DNA of 19,072 nt from Acidobacteriota bacterium (GCA_021798235.1 JAJZMO010000134.1:1-19072); one strand, 5' to 3'; shown: positions 1 to 8,550, counted from the first letter of the stretch. Translations and numbers: made by a program. Notes: generated from the letters alone by a model not told the origin.

Positions 1-1
1 G

Positions 2-289
2 CAACAATATGAGTCGGCCCGGATGCGCAGCGCCATTCCCATGGCCAAAATGTGGCTGGGGGGTGAGCGCGGCCACGCCATCCACACCGCGACCATGCCC
101 AACTTGTATGCCAAGCGGTCTGCACACACTGCCGCTCCCCTGCTGTTGGTTGGGGTTCTGCTGGCATTCTGCATCCCGGTCGCGTTCACACAGGAATGTT
201 TCGCTCTAGGCTTGCAATGCATCCCGCCTGTCCCGGCAACTTGCATCGCTCTTTTTTCCCGGCCTCCCCCCGTTCAGCCCAGCCTCTAG
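2..289 (+). CDS. Possible 3' end of an upstream gene (partial, uncertain)
   Basis: This frame is open from the left edge to a TAG at 287-289. The first ~38 codons end mostly in G or C (gcc, atc, acc, aac, aag, cgc), like the confident genes here, which suggests the end of a real gene entering from the left. From about position 120 the codon bias weakens and a hydrophobic stretch (LLLVGVLLAFCIPVAF) appears. An internal ATG lies at 23 with no clear ribosome binding site. I recognise no family. It could equally be an open frame by chance. The remaining 290-417 holds only the leader of the efflux operon, and I see no convincing promoter there. Confidence 0.25.
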   Translation, partial: QQYESARMRSAIPMAKMWLGGERGHAIHTATMPNLYAKRSAHTAAPLLLVGVLLAFCIPVAFTQECFALGLQCIPPVPATCIALFSRPPPVQPSL

Positions 290-417
290 TGCCTACGTTC
301 CATCTGCGTCTGTCTGCGGCTGCCCATTTCGGGCTGCACTGTGGCGCGCAGAAGGTTTTCAACCATGCATTCCGTGCCTAAGAGCACGCTCAAGAATGTT
401 TTTGAGGGATAGTTTCG

Positions 418-1686
418 ATGAGCACTTCCAAACGTAAGCCTTTGTTGATTCTTTTTGCCGCAGTCCTTCTCGCCGGTGCTTGGTTTTGGCACAAGCACTC
501 CGAAGATGCCAAGCGGAAGACCCGCGCCGAGCGGGTCTCTGCGCCCACCGCCGCCGTCGTTGTTGTGCGCCGCCTGCCTGCCATCTCCACGATCACCGTT
601 CCGGGCATCTTCCAGGCCTATCAGGATATTTTGGTGCACGCCAAAGTCTCCGGCTATGTGAAAAAGATCAACGTCGATATTGGCGACATTGTGCACACGG
701 GTGAGGTGCTGGCCGTTTTGGAAGTCCCAGAGTTGCAGGCACAAGTGGATGCAGCCAATGCTGCGGTCGTACGCGACCGGGCGGAGGTGCGCCGCACGCA
801 GAATGATGTAGCCCGCGCCAAGGCCATCCATTCGGCCCTGCACGCAGAGTACGTCCGTTTGGTGGGTGCGGCGGCAACGCGCCCCGGCCTGATCGCGCAG
901 CAAGAACTGGACGATGCGCAGGCGAAAGATCTTTCCTCCCAAGCGCAAATTGATGCAGCCCGTTCTGGCCATGATGCCGCCTTGGAAAAGTTGACCGAGG
1001 ATCAAGCGGAGTTGCAGCACTATCAGGCGCTCTTTGCCTACACGTTTGTCCGCGCGCCGTTTGATGGCGTGGTCACCTTCCGCTACGCAGACACAGGCGC
1101 ACTGCTGGCCGCAGGCACCGATGAAAGCAAGAGCGCCATGCCGCTCGTCCGCCTGGCGCAAAGCGAACTGCTGCGTCTACGCATGCCCGTGCCAGAATCC
1201 GTTGCCGACTACATGCGCATCGGAGGCCCGGCCACGGTGGTGGTGCAAGCGACCGGAGAAAAAATCCACACCAAGATTGTGCGCTTCACCCGTTCTATGG
1301 ATCGCAACACGCGCACCATGTTGACGGAAGTGGACATCCCGAATAAAGACTTGCATCTGTCCCCGGGCATGTATGCCAACACCACCTTCCCGCTGATTGA
1401 TCACGGCGACGCACTCTCCCTGCCCATTGATGCCATTGTGGAAGGCGACAATCCGTATGTGCTCGCGTTGGATAACACCAACCATGTAGTCAAGCGCTCC
1501 GTGGTACTGGGTGTACAAGGCCCCAATCGCTTTGAGGTGCTCTCAGGCATTCAAGAAGGCGACCGCGTTATCGTGGGCAACCAGGCAAACTTCCAACCCG
1601 GCGAGTTGGTCTCACCCAGCCCCACCGATACCGATCTTGTCGAGTTCAAACAAACGGACAGCACCACAAAGGGAGGCAGCAACTAA
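418..1686 (+). CDS. RND efflux periplasmic adaptor subunit (membrane fusion protein, HlyD/AcrA-like)
   Basis: A 422-residue adaptor that should link the inner-membrane RND permease to the outer-membrane channel in the periplasm. A basic N-terminus (KRK) and one hydrophobic segment at about residues 8-23 form a signal anchor; no lipobox cysteine is seen. A lipoyl-type half-motif at about 74-106 contains VSGYVKKINVDIGD and HTGEVL. An Ala/Gln/Glu/Asp-rich alpha-hairpin follows at about 108-205, then the second lipoyl half and barrel (VRAPFDGVVT, about 211-220) and a membrane-proximal region. GAGGGA-like Shine-Dalgarno sequence GAGGGA at 404-409 lies 8 bases before the ATG and fixes the start. 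The permease gene starts on the next base. This is the typical layout of Acidobacteria RND operons. The substrate cannot be told from sequence, and no regulator gene is inside the window. Confidence 0.93.
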   Translation: MSTSKRKPLLILFAAVLLAGAWFWHKHSEDAKRKTRAERVSAPTAAVVVVRRLPAISTITVPGIFQAYQDILVHAKVSGYVKKINVDIGDIVHTGEVLAVLEVPELQAQVDAANAAVVRDRAEVRRTQNDVARAKAIHSALHAEYVRLVGAAATRPGLIAQQELDDAQAKDLSSQAQIDAARSGHDAALEKLTEDQAELQHYQALFAYTFVRAPFDGVVTFRYADTGALLAAGTDESKSAMPLVRLAQSELLRLRMPVPESVADYMRIGGPATVVVQATGEKIHTKIVRFTRSMDRNTRTMLTEVDIPNKDLHLSPGMYANTTFPLIDHGDALSLPIDAIVEGDNPYVLALDNTNHVVKRSVVLGVQGPNRFEVLSGIQEGDRVIVGNQANFQPGELVSPSPTDTDLVEFKQTDSTTKGGSN

Positions 1687-4600
1687 ATGTCTTCGTTTGC
1701 GATTAAATATCCGTTCTTTATTTTGATGGCGTGTCTGATCATCGTAGTTGTCGGCACGGTGAATCTTCTCGCCATGCCCGTCGATCTCTTCCCTGCCATT
1801 AAAATTCCAGTCGTCGTCGTCGCCACGTTCTACTCAGGCATGCCCCCTGAGCAGATGGAGGCCGACATCACTAATACCTTTGAGCGCTTCTTCACGCTCG
1901 GCAGCAACATTGAGCACATCGAATCCCGCTCGATGACCGGCGTCAGCCTCATCAAGGTCTACTTTCAACCCGGAACAGATCCCAACGCCGACGTCAGCAA
2001 CATCTCCAACCTGGCCATGGCCGATCTGCGCCGACTACCAGAGGGAACCTTCCCGCCCGTCGTTTTGTCGTATGACTCGTCCAACCTGCCCGTCTGTCTG
2101 ATCACAGTTGAAGGGCAAGGACTCAATGAAGCACAGTTGAAGGACTATGCGCAGTTTGAAATCCGCGACCAGGTGGCCAACGTAAAAGGTGCATCGGTTC
2201 CACAGCCTTATGGCGGCACCTACCGCCAGATCATGGTCTACGTGGACCCACTCAAGCTGGAAGCCAGCGGCCTCAGCGTCAAGGATGTCTATAAGGCCGT
2301 CAATAATTCCAACCTGATCCTTCCCGCCGGCGACGTTCGCATCGGGCCGAAGGATTACAACATCTACGCCAACAGCCAAGTGGTCAAGGGCAGCGATGCC
2401 AACATGATCCCGCTCAAGTCATCGGGCAACTCGGCGATTCTCGTTGGCGATGTGGGCCATGCCGTCGATGGCGGCCAGTTGCAGTACAACATTGTGCGTG
2501 TTGACAGCCAGCATTCGGTCTATCTGCCCATCTTTAAACAGGGCGGCGACAGCAACACCATCAGCATCGTGAACGGCATTCGAGAACGCGTAGGACATCT
2601 GCTGGACGTTCCCCCGCAACTGCGGGCACACGTGGTCTTTGACCAATCCGTCTTTGTCAAACTGGCCGTTGATAACGTAATTCATGAAGGCGGCATCGGT
2701 CTGGTGCTCACTGGCCTCATGATCCTGCTCTTCCTGGGCGATCTGCGGGCGACGGTTGCAGTGCTCTTGTCGATCCCCATCTCCGTGCTCACGGCGTTTC
2801 TTTTGCTCAACCTGACCGGCAACACAGTCAACACCATGGTGCTCGGTGGTTTGGCATTGGCTCTCTCACGCCTCATCGACAACTCCGTCGTGGTGTTGGA
2901 GAACATCTTCCGCCACATGGAAATGGGCGAGCCTCCCATCGTTGCTGCCGAACAGGGCGGCAGCGAAGTCGCACTAGCCGTGCTTGCGGCCACGGTCAGC
3001 ACTTCGATCGTATTCTTCCCGGTCGTCCTGCTGGTCGGCGTCAGTAAATATCTTTTCACCGCGCTGGCGCTGGCGGTCGTGCTGGCCATGATGGCCTCCT
3101 ACATGGTCGCCATGACGGTTGTGCCGCTCTACTGCGCCAAGTTCATTGAGTTCCACGGCCACGCTGGCCACGGAGACCAGGAACATGGCGCGGCGGATAC
3201 TCCCGATCTGCGCGAATTGGCAGAAAGCCGCGACCCCGTGGCTTTGGCTCATGACGAAGAGTTGGCCAGCCATCCGGGCAAGCCATCCATCTTCGGCTTG
3301 ATCTTTGCCAAGTTCAACCAGGGCTTTCATGCAATCCAGCACAAATATGACGGCGCGATTGCCTACTGCCTGGAGCGCCCGGTTCCCGTAGTACTGGTCT
3401 TTTCTGCATTCGTCATCTTCAGCTTCGCCTTGTATCCGTTCCTAGGCGTGGCCTTCTTCCCACGCACGGATCCAGGTCAATTCGTCATTCAGTTCAAAGC
3501 CCCTCCGGGCACGCGTATTGAATTGACCGATCAAATTGCCGGAAAAATTGAAAATGTCGTACGCGAAGAGGTCAAACCACGCGATCTGAACATGATCGTC
3601 TCCAACATCGGCGTCTATCCTGATCTCTCCGCCATCTACACCACCAACACCGCCATGGACAACGGCGTGGTCCAGGTCAGCTTGAAAGAGGATCACAAGA
3701 TCGGCAGCTACGCATACATGGCTCGCGTGCGCAAACGTCTGCGGCAAGAGGTGCCAGAGGTGCAGGCATTCTTTATGGCGGGTGGCTTGGTGGACTCCAT
3801 CGTCAACCAGGGCAAGCCAGCGCCCTTTGACATTCGCGTCAGCACAATGAGCTTCAAGGATGGCGACAAGATCGCGCAGGAAATCGCGCGCCGTGTCCGC
3901 CGCCTCAGCGACGTCAACGATGTGCTGATTCCGCAGGACATCGATTACCCCGGTTTGCAATTGAACGTGGACCGCTACCGCGCAGCTATTCTGGGTCTGA
4001 CTGAAAAGAATGTGGTCGACAGCGTCATCACGGCGCTCACATCCAACGGACAGATTGCTCCCTCCTACTGGATCGACCCCAGCAGTGGGAACAACTACAT
4101 GCTGACGGTGCAGTATTACGATAGCCAGATTCAATCCCTGAAAGACTTCAAAGAAATTCCTTTGCGCTCGAAAACGCAACCAGAAGCGCAGTCCGTCAAC
4201 AAAAACGCCGATCCCGACAACGGCACACGGGGCATTCCCCATGACAACGTGACGCCGCTTGAAGCCGTTGCTGATGTCAGATACATCAACACGCCCACGG
4301 TGGTGGACCATTATCAACTGCGCCGCGTCTTTGATGTGTACGTCATGCCGACCACGGAGGACCTGGGCCAACTCGGCAAGCAGATTAACAACATCGTTGC
4401 CAACGTCCACCCCCCCCACGGCACACTGGTCAGCATCGGCGGAGCCATTGATGACATGAACAGTTCCTTCCGCAGCTTTGCTGTTGGCTTGGTACTCTCC
4501 GTCATCTTGGTTTATCTGGTGCTGATGGCCCAGTTCGCTTCGTTCTCGGATCCATTTGTCATTCTGCTGGCCGTTCCACCGGGGCTTTCCGGCGTGCTGC

Positions 4601-5013
4601 TCTTCCTGCTTATCACCGGAACCAGTTTGAACATCATGTCTCTGATGGGCGTCATTATGATGACCGGCATTGTGGTCTCTGACAGCATTCTGATCGTGGA
4701 ATTTGTTGGCGCGCTGCGCAATGAGGGCAAACCGCTCAAGATCGCGCTCGCCGAGGCTTGCAAGGTGCGTCTGCGTCCCATCATGATGACCACGCTGGCC
4801 ACAGCGCTCGGCCTCATCCCGATGGCCTTGGGCGTGGAGGCGGGTAGTGAGCAATACGCTCCCTTGGCCCGCGCCATTCTTGGCGGACTCACCGTCTCCG
4901 GCATCGTCACTGTCTTCCTGGTGCCGACGGCCTACTTCCTGGTCCATCGCAATCACGAAAACACCAATGTGATGCACGATCAGCAGCATCCTGACTTGGA
5001 GGCGCGCGCGTAA
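1687..5013 (+). CDS. RND-family efflux transporter permease subunit (AcrB/MexB-like superfamily)
   Basis: An 1108-residue inner-membrane proton-driven exporter, a little longer than AcrB (about 1050). TM1 is at about residues 10-30. The TM4 relay segment (ALSRLIDNSVVVLEN) has D398 but N399 where AcrB has a second Asp. The TM10 segment (GIVVSDSILIVEF) has S998-D999 where AcrB has the essential Lys. Two periplasmic porter regions and a second TM bundle near the C-terminus are evident. Two insertions stand out: a His/acid-rich cytoplasmic loop after TM6 (from about residue 486, with H490, H492, H495, H500) and a polar Asn/Asp-rich stretch at about 829-854. GGGAGG at 1671-1676 precedes the ATG by 10 bases, and the ATG follows the adaptor stop directly, so translation is coupled. 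Family certain, substrate unknown. Confidence 0.95.
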   Translation: MSSFAIKYPFFILMACLIIVVVGTVNLLAMPVDLFPAIKIPVVVVATFYSGMPPEQMEADITNTFERFFTLGSNIEHIESRSMTGVSLIKVYFQPGTDPNADVSNISNLAMADLRRLPEGTFPPVVLSYDSSNLPVCLITVEGQGLNEAQLKDYAQFEIRDQVANVKGASVPQPYGGTYRQIMVYVDPLKLEASGLSVKDVYKAVNNSNLILPAGDVRIGPKDYNIYANSQVVKGSDANMIPLKSSGNSAILVGDVGHAVDGGQLQYNIVRVDSQHSVYLPIFKQGGDSNTISIVNGIRERVGHLLDVPPQLRAHVVFDQSVFVKLAVDNVIHEGGIGLVLTGLMILLFLGDLRATVAVLLSIPISVLTAFLLLNLTGNTVNTMVLGGLALALSRLIDNSVVVLENIFRHMEMGEPPIVAAEQGGSEVALAVLAATVSTSIVFFPVVLLVGVSKYLFTALALAVVLAMMASYMVAMTVVPLYCAKFIEFHGHAGHGDQEHGAADTPDLRELAESRDPVALAHDEELASHPGKPSIFGLIFAKFNQGFHAIQHKYDGAIAYCLERPVPVVLVFSAFVIFSFALYPFLGVAFFPRTDPGQFVIQFKAPPGTRIELTDQIAGKIENVVREEVKPRDLNMIVSNIGVYPDLSAIYTTNTAMDNGVVQVSLKEDHKIGSYAYMARVRKRLRQEVPEVQAFFMAGGLVDSIVNQGKPAPFDIRVSTMSFKDGDKIAQEIARRVRRLSDVNDVLIPQDIDYPGLQLNVDRYRAAILGLTEKNVVDSVITALTSNGQIAPSYWIDPSSGNNYMLTVQYYDSQIQSLKDFKEIPLRSKTQPEAQSVNKNADPDNGTRGIPHDNVTPLEAVADVRYINTPTVVDHYQLRRVFDVYVMPTTEDLGQLGKQINNIVANVHPPHGTLVSIGGAIDDMNSSFRSFAVGLVLSVILVYLVLMAQFASFSDPFVILLAVPPGLSGVLLFLLITGTSLNIMSLMGVIMMTGIVVSDSILIVEFVGALRNEGKPLKIALAEACKVRLRPIMMTTLATALGLIPMALGVEAGSEQYAPLARAILGGLTVSGIVTVFLVPTAYFLVHRNHENTNVMHDQQHPDLEARA

Positions 5014-6488
5014 TGAGAACCATTCTTTCCATCACGACAGCCACGGCTCTGCTTCTTGGCCCAGCCTGGGCGCAGAACGCCAGCACTGCAGCGACAGCCA
5101 AACCCTTGGCCGATGATCCCTCCGTAGTTTTGCTGGCGCAAAATCTGCAACAGGCTCAGTCGACGCCTCCGGTGGCCTCGGCTACGCTCAGCAACACCGC
5201 TGGAGCCAGCATGGCCACTGGCACAATGCCACTGCCCACCTTGCCCAGCGCCAACGGCCAGCCGGTTCCTTTAACACGGGAACAGGCTGAGCAGATTGCC
5301 ATCAAAAACAATCCGCATATCCGCGCCAGCAAGCTGGTCGCCTTGGCCGAACACCAAGCCTACCGTGCCACGCGCGCGCAATATCTGCCGCAGTTATACG
5401 GCGGCATGGTCGCCGTCAAGGCCGATGATGGCGGACGCTATTCCGTGGACGGCCTGCGCACCACGCGCTTGCTCACCCACGCAGGCGGTGGCGTGGAGCT
5501 GCGCCAACTGCTCACCGACTTTGGCCATACCTCCAACCTGATCGCCTCCTCCAAGCTGTATGCGAAGGCGCAGGACTCCACCGCCATGGCCACACAGTTG
5601 GATGTACTCTTCGCCACCGACCAAGTCTTCTACCAGACGCTGGAGGCTGCCGCCGTGGTGAAAACTGCGGAGCAAACCGTCGCAACGCGCCAGCAGATGG
5701 ATGATCTCGTTTCGGAGCTGACCAAAAACAAACTGCGCTCCGACATCGACCTGGCCTTTGCCGACCAGGATTTGGCGCGAGCCAAGCTGCTGCTACTCGA
5801 TGCGCAGGATGAGTACCAGAAAGACATCGATGCGCTCTCAGCCGTGCTCGGCTATGACCATGCGCAGAACTATCAACTGGCTGATGACAGCGCTGCGCCG
5901 CCGCTGCCTCCACCCGATGCCGATGCGCTGGTCAAGCTGGCCTTGCAGCAACGGCCCGACCTGCTCGCGCTCGACTACACGCAAAAAGCCGCACACAAGT
6001 TCAGTCGTGCGCAATATGAGCAGCTCTTGCCCACGATCAATACCGATGGCGTGGTCGGTGGCACGCCCGTGCGCGATGACCGCTACTTTAACAGCAATTG
6101 GTTCGGCGCGGTCGGCGTCAACCTTAGCGTTCCAATCTTCAATGGTTTTCTCTACACCGCTGAGGCTTCGGAAGCATCGCAACGCGCCAAGGCTGCCCAA
6201 GAAAATCTGCGGAACCTGCGCGACAACATTGTCCGCAACGTCAATGACGCATGGCTCCAAACCAACACTTCGTATGACAAAATCGGCGTGACGGAAAAAT
6301 TGCTGGACGCGGCCAACCTCGGACTCGATCTGGCCCAGGCCCGCTACAAACTCGGCCTCAGCTCCATCGTTGAACTGAGCCAGTCGCAATTGCAACAGAC
6401 TCAGGCGGCCATCGAAAACATTAACGCCCGCTACGCGTATGAGCTTTCCCTGGCCGCGTTGAACTATCAGATCGGCAACATGCCGTAG
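5013..6488 (+). CDS. TolC-family outer-membrane efflux channel
   Basis: A 491-residue outer-membrane channel of the TolC/OprM type, the third part of the pump. A signal peptide ends near ALLLGPAWAQ. An Ala/Thr/Pro-rich linker of about 60 residues follows, then two outer-membrane efflux repeats. The first begins at LTREQAEQIAIKNN. The second carries typical features: VNLSVPIFNG, then the helical NDAWLQTNTSYDKI, then ARYKLGLSSIVELSQSQ near the C-terminus. Its ATG overlaps the permease stop by one base (TAATG at 5011-5015), so it should be translated by coupling. No lipobox was seen. The hairpin at 6512-6547 marks the end of the operon. Confidence 0.93.
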   Translation: MRTILSITTATALLLGPAWAQNASTAATAKPLADDPSVVLLAQNLQQAQSTPPVASATLSNTAGASMATGTMPLPTLPSANGQPVPLTREQAEQIAIKNNPHIRASKLVALAEHQAYRATRAQYLPQLYGGMVAVKADDGGRYSVDGLRTTRLLTHAGGGVELRQLLTDFGHTSNLIASSKLYAKAQDSTAMATQLDVLFATDQVFYQTLEAAAVVKTAEQTVATRQQMDDLVSELTKNKLRSDIDLAFADQDLARAKLLLLDAQDEYQKDIDALSAVLGYDHAQNYQLADDSAAPPLPPPDADALVKLALQQRPDLLALDYTQKAAHKFSRAQYEQLLPTINTDGVVGGTPVRDDRYFNSNWFGAVGVNLSVPIFNGFLYTAEASEASQRAKAAQENLRNLRDNIVRNVNDAWLQTNTSYDKIGVTEKLLDAANLGLDLAQARYKLGLSSIVELSQSQLQQTQAAIENINARYAYELSLAALNYQIGNMP

Positions 6489-6511
6489 CCGTAGCGCTTT
6501 CTCTTACCCAG

Positions 6512-6547
6512 CTGAGGAGTCTGCGGAACTATCCGCAGATTCCTCAG
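6512..6547 (+). terminator. Hairpin downstream of the efflux operon, probable terminator
   Basis: Arms at 6512-6527 and 6532-6547 form a 16-bp stem with one G-T wobble and a 4-base loop. It begins 24 bases after the TolC-like gene stop. The following tract (atttctcc) is only modestly T-rich, so termination may be partial. It separates the efflux operon from the repeat array before the porin gene. Confidence 0.6.
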
Positions 6548-6569
6548 ATTTCTCCACAGCTGCACAGCC

Positions 6570-6656
6570 CATTCATCCTGCATTCACATTCCGTTCATCG
6601 ATTTTTAACCAGATTCACAATCCATTCACATTCTGTTTCCTGCGTATTCATATAAA
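6570..6656 (+). promoter_or_regulatory. Phased TTCAY direct-repeat array with downstream -10, PhoB/PhoP-box-like
   Basis: Eight 7-bp units begin at 6570, 6581, 6592 and 6603, then at 6612, 6623, 6634 and 6645. Spacing is exactly 11 bp within each group of four and 9 bp between the groups. Units are CATTCAT, CATTCAC, CGTTCAT, TTTTAAC, GATTCAC, CATTCAC, TGTTTCC and TATTCAT, so six of eight contain TTCAC or TTCAT. Direct repeats with 11-bp period and a TTCAC/TTAAC/GTCAT core are the known architecture of PhoB/PhoP sites (E. coli Pho box, Streptomyces GTTCACC units, cyanobacterial TTAAC repeats). A TATAAA at 6651-6656 could be the -10, with the array in place of a -35. Control of the porin gene and the phosphate signal are inferences; another OmpR/PhoB-family regulator is possible. 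Confidence 0.62.
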
Positions 6657-6737
6657 CCTTCCATGCTTGATAGCGGTGGACTGTGCGTTTGCTTCTCCCA
6701 AAGCGCCAGCCCCAGAAAAAAACAAGTGAGAGGCCGA

Positions 6738-8525
6738 ATGATTTCTCGACCCAATCCGCTCCAAGCCCTGCTTCTGGCCGGTTGCGTTGCTGCCATTTCT
6801 GCATCCAGCGCTTTGGCGCAGTCCAGCAGCAAGAACGCGTCCAAGAAAACAACCGCGAAGCCGAGCATCCAGGCGCAGCTAGATCAGATGCGCCAGCAGC
6901 TCCAAACCCAGATCGAAGAATTAAAGCAAATGTTGCGCGAGCGCGACATGCAGTTGCAGCAGGCACAAGGCGCAGCAGCCCAGGCCCAGCAGAATGCTTC
7001 CCAGGCGCAGGCACAGGCGGCGCAAGCCGCTCAGGCCGCAGCGCAGGCCAGTTCGCAGAGCACGTCGGTCTCCACGCTGAAGCAGCAAGTGCAAAGCCTG
7101 CAGGCCGACAATGAAAAGTCCAAGGCGGACCTTGTTGCCGTCCGGCAGATGGGCGTTGGCTTCCGTGAAAACTACGCCAATCCCATCGCGTTAAAGTACA
7201 AGGGCGTCGAGATTACGCCAGGAGGCTTCCTGGCGGCTGAAACTGTGTACCGCCAGCGGGCCACTGGTGGCGGTCTCAATACACCGTTCAATGCAATCCC
7301 TTTCAGCGAGTCGGCGCTGGGCAAGCAATCCGAGTTCGTCGCCACGGGCCGTCAGTCGCGCATCACGCTCAACGTGCAGGGGCATGAGGACCATGCCACC
7401 ATCGGCGGCTACTATGAGGCTGACTTCCTGAATGCTGGCTCTACTTCCAACAACAACGAGAGCAACAGCTACCCGTTGCGCCAACGCCAGATGTGGGCGC
7501 GCTACCAGCGCGATGGCGGCTTCACCATCGTCGGCGGCCAGATGTGGTCGTTTCTGACGGTCACCACCACGGGATTTGAAAATAAGATCGAGGCGATTCC
7601 GCTTACGATCGACCCCCAATATACCCCGGGCTTTATCTGGGCGCGTCAATATGGAATGCGCATCTATGGAAACATGTTCCACAAGAAGATGTTCGCTGGC
7701 GTGGCCTTTGAAAATCCGCAGATGACCTTTGGCGGCCACGGCTATACGAACAACTTCACCTTCGGCTCGGCGGGCAACCCCGGCGGATTGCTGAACCCTG
7801 ACACCAACTACTCCATCAACATGGCGCCAGACGTCATCGCCAAGGTTGCCTTTGAACCGGGCTTCGGCCACTACGAAATCGCAGGCATCAGCACCTTCCT
7901 GCGCGATCGCGTCTATCCCAACGCCGCCACCAAGAGCAGCGTCGGCGCTTACAACGACACCAAGGTTGCAGGTGCTGTTGAGGCCGCCGCGTGGCTGCCC
8001 TTCAAAAAAGGCCTGTACAACATTGGCTTCCGCGGCCTCTACGGGCAAAGCGTAGGCCGCTATGGTGCATCGGGCCTGCCGGATACAACGGTGCGTCCCG
8101 ATGGAACGCTGGCTCCGCTGCGCAACCTGGTGGCCATGGGATCGCTGGAGTTTCACCCCGGCAAGTGGGATCTCTATTACTACTACGGCGGCGACTACGC
8201 TGCCCGCGACTGGACGTGGAACAGCAGCGGTCAGGCCGTCGGCTATGGTGCGCCTTCCTTTAACAACAGCGGCTGCTTCACGGAAACAGTCCCCAGCGCC
8301 TCACCCTACGGCCCCGGCGGCTTGGCCAATTGCACAGCAGACACGCGCGCGCTCACGGCGCACGATGTGGGCTTCTGGTACAAGTTCTACAACGGCAGCA
8401 AGGGCAAGCTGGTTTACGGCATGCAGTATGACTACATGCAGCGCAAAACATGGTCCGGCGTGGGTGGCCAACCTGAGGCCGATGACAACATGTTCTGGAC
8501 CTCGTTCCGTTACTACATCCCCTAA
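6738..8525 (+). CDS. Coiled-coil outer-membrane porin, DcaP/OprP-like
   Basis: A 595-residue outer-membrane protein. The ATG at 6738 is chosen because GAGAGG stands just before it and a signal peptide (MISRPNPLQALLLAG, cleaved near ASSALA|Q) starts there; the longer frame from 6663 would bury that signal. Residues about 44-140 form a coiled coil, first Gln/Leu-rich and then a low-complexity Ala/Gln run, probably a periplasmic trimer stalk. From about 152 the protein is Gly/Tyr/Trp/Asn-rich with alternating strands typical of a beta-barrel (GGYYEADFLNAG, RQRQMWARYQRDGGF, RYYIP end). Coiled-coil plus barrel recalls DcaP-type trimeric porins; OprP/OprO-type phosphate porins are the other candidate. 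An LAGC at residues 13-16 resembles a lipobox, but the longer signal with ALA|Q fits better. The phased array upstream suggests phosphate-type regulation. Confidence 0.8.
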   Translation: MISRPNPLQALLLAGCVAAISASSALAQSSSKNASKKTTAKPSIQAQLDQMRQQLQTQIEELKQMLRERDMQLQQAQGAAAQAQQNASQAQAQAAQAAQAAAQASSQSTSVSTLKQQVQSLQADNEKSKADLVAVRQMGVGFRENYANPIALKYKGVEITPGGFLAAETVYRQRATGGGLNTPFNAIPFSESALGKQSEFVATGRQSRITLNVQGHEDHATIGGYYEADFLNAGSTSNNNESNSYPLRQRQMWARYQRDGGFTIVGGQMWSFLTVTTTGFENKIEAIPLTIDPQYTPGFIWARQYGMRIYGNMFHKKMFAGVAFENPQMTFGGHGYTNNFTFGSAGNPGGLLNPDTNYSINMAPDVIAKVAFEPGFGHYEIAGISTFLRDRVYPNAATKSSVGAYNDTKVAGAVEAAAWLPFKKGLYNIGFRGLYGQSVGRYGASGLPDTTVRPDGTLAPLRNLVAMGSLEFHPGKWDLYYYYGGDYAARDWTWNSSGQAVGYGAPSFNNSGCFTETVPSASPYGPGGLANCTADTRALTAHDVGFWYKFYNGSKGKLVYGMQYDYMQRKTWSGVGGQPEADDNMFWTSFRYYIP

Positions 8526-8550
8526 CCCTGTTCCTCAACCCCTGTAACCA

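Noticed and set aside
286..1161. 291-codon minus-strand open frame opposite the adaptor gene
   Set aside because: The adaptor has lipoyl and hairpin motifs and a good ribosome binding site; the opposite frame shows no domain.
4410..4417. Run of eight C residues in the permease gene as a phase-variation site
   Set aside because: The run reads in frame as His-Pro-Pro-His and the frame continues normally. Eight C in a GC-rich gene is weak evidence for programmed slippage.
3442..4989. 515-codon open frame on the minus strand
   Set aside because: It lies wholly antisense to the RND permease gene, whose family motifs are clear throughout. Its translation is His/Asp/Gln-rich without domains, the usual shadow of a GC-rich gene.
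6663..6737. Longer N-terminus for the porin from the ATG at 6663
   Set aside because: It would place 25 residues before the signal peptide and has no ribosome binding site, while the ATG at 6738 has GAGAGG upstream.
7191..8156. 321-codon minus-strand open frame opposite the porin gene
   Set aside because: The porin frame has a signal peptide, ribosome binding site and terminator. The antisense frame has no recognisable features.
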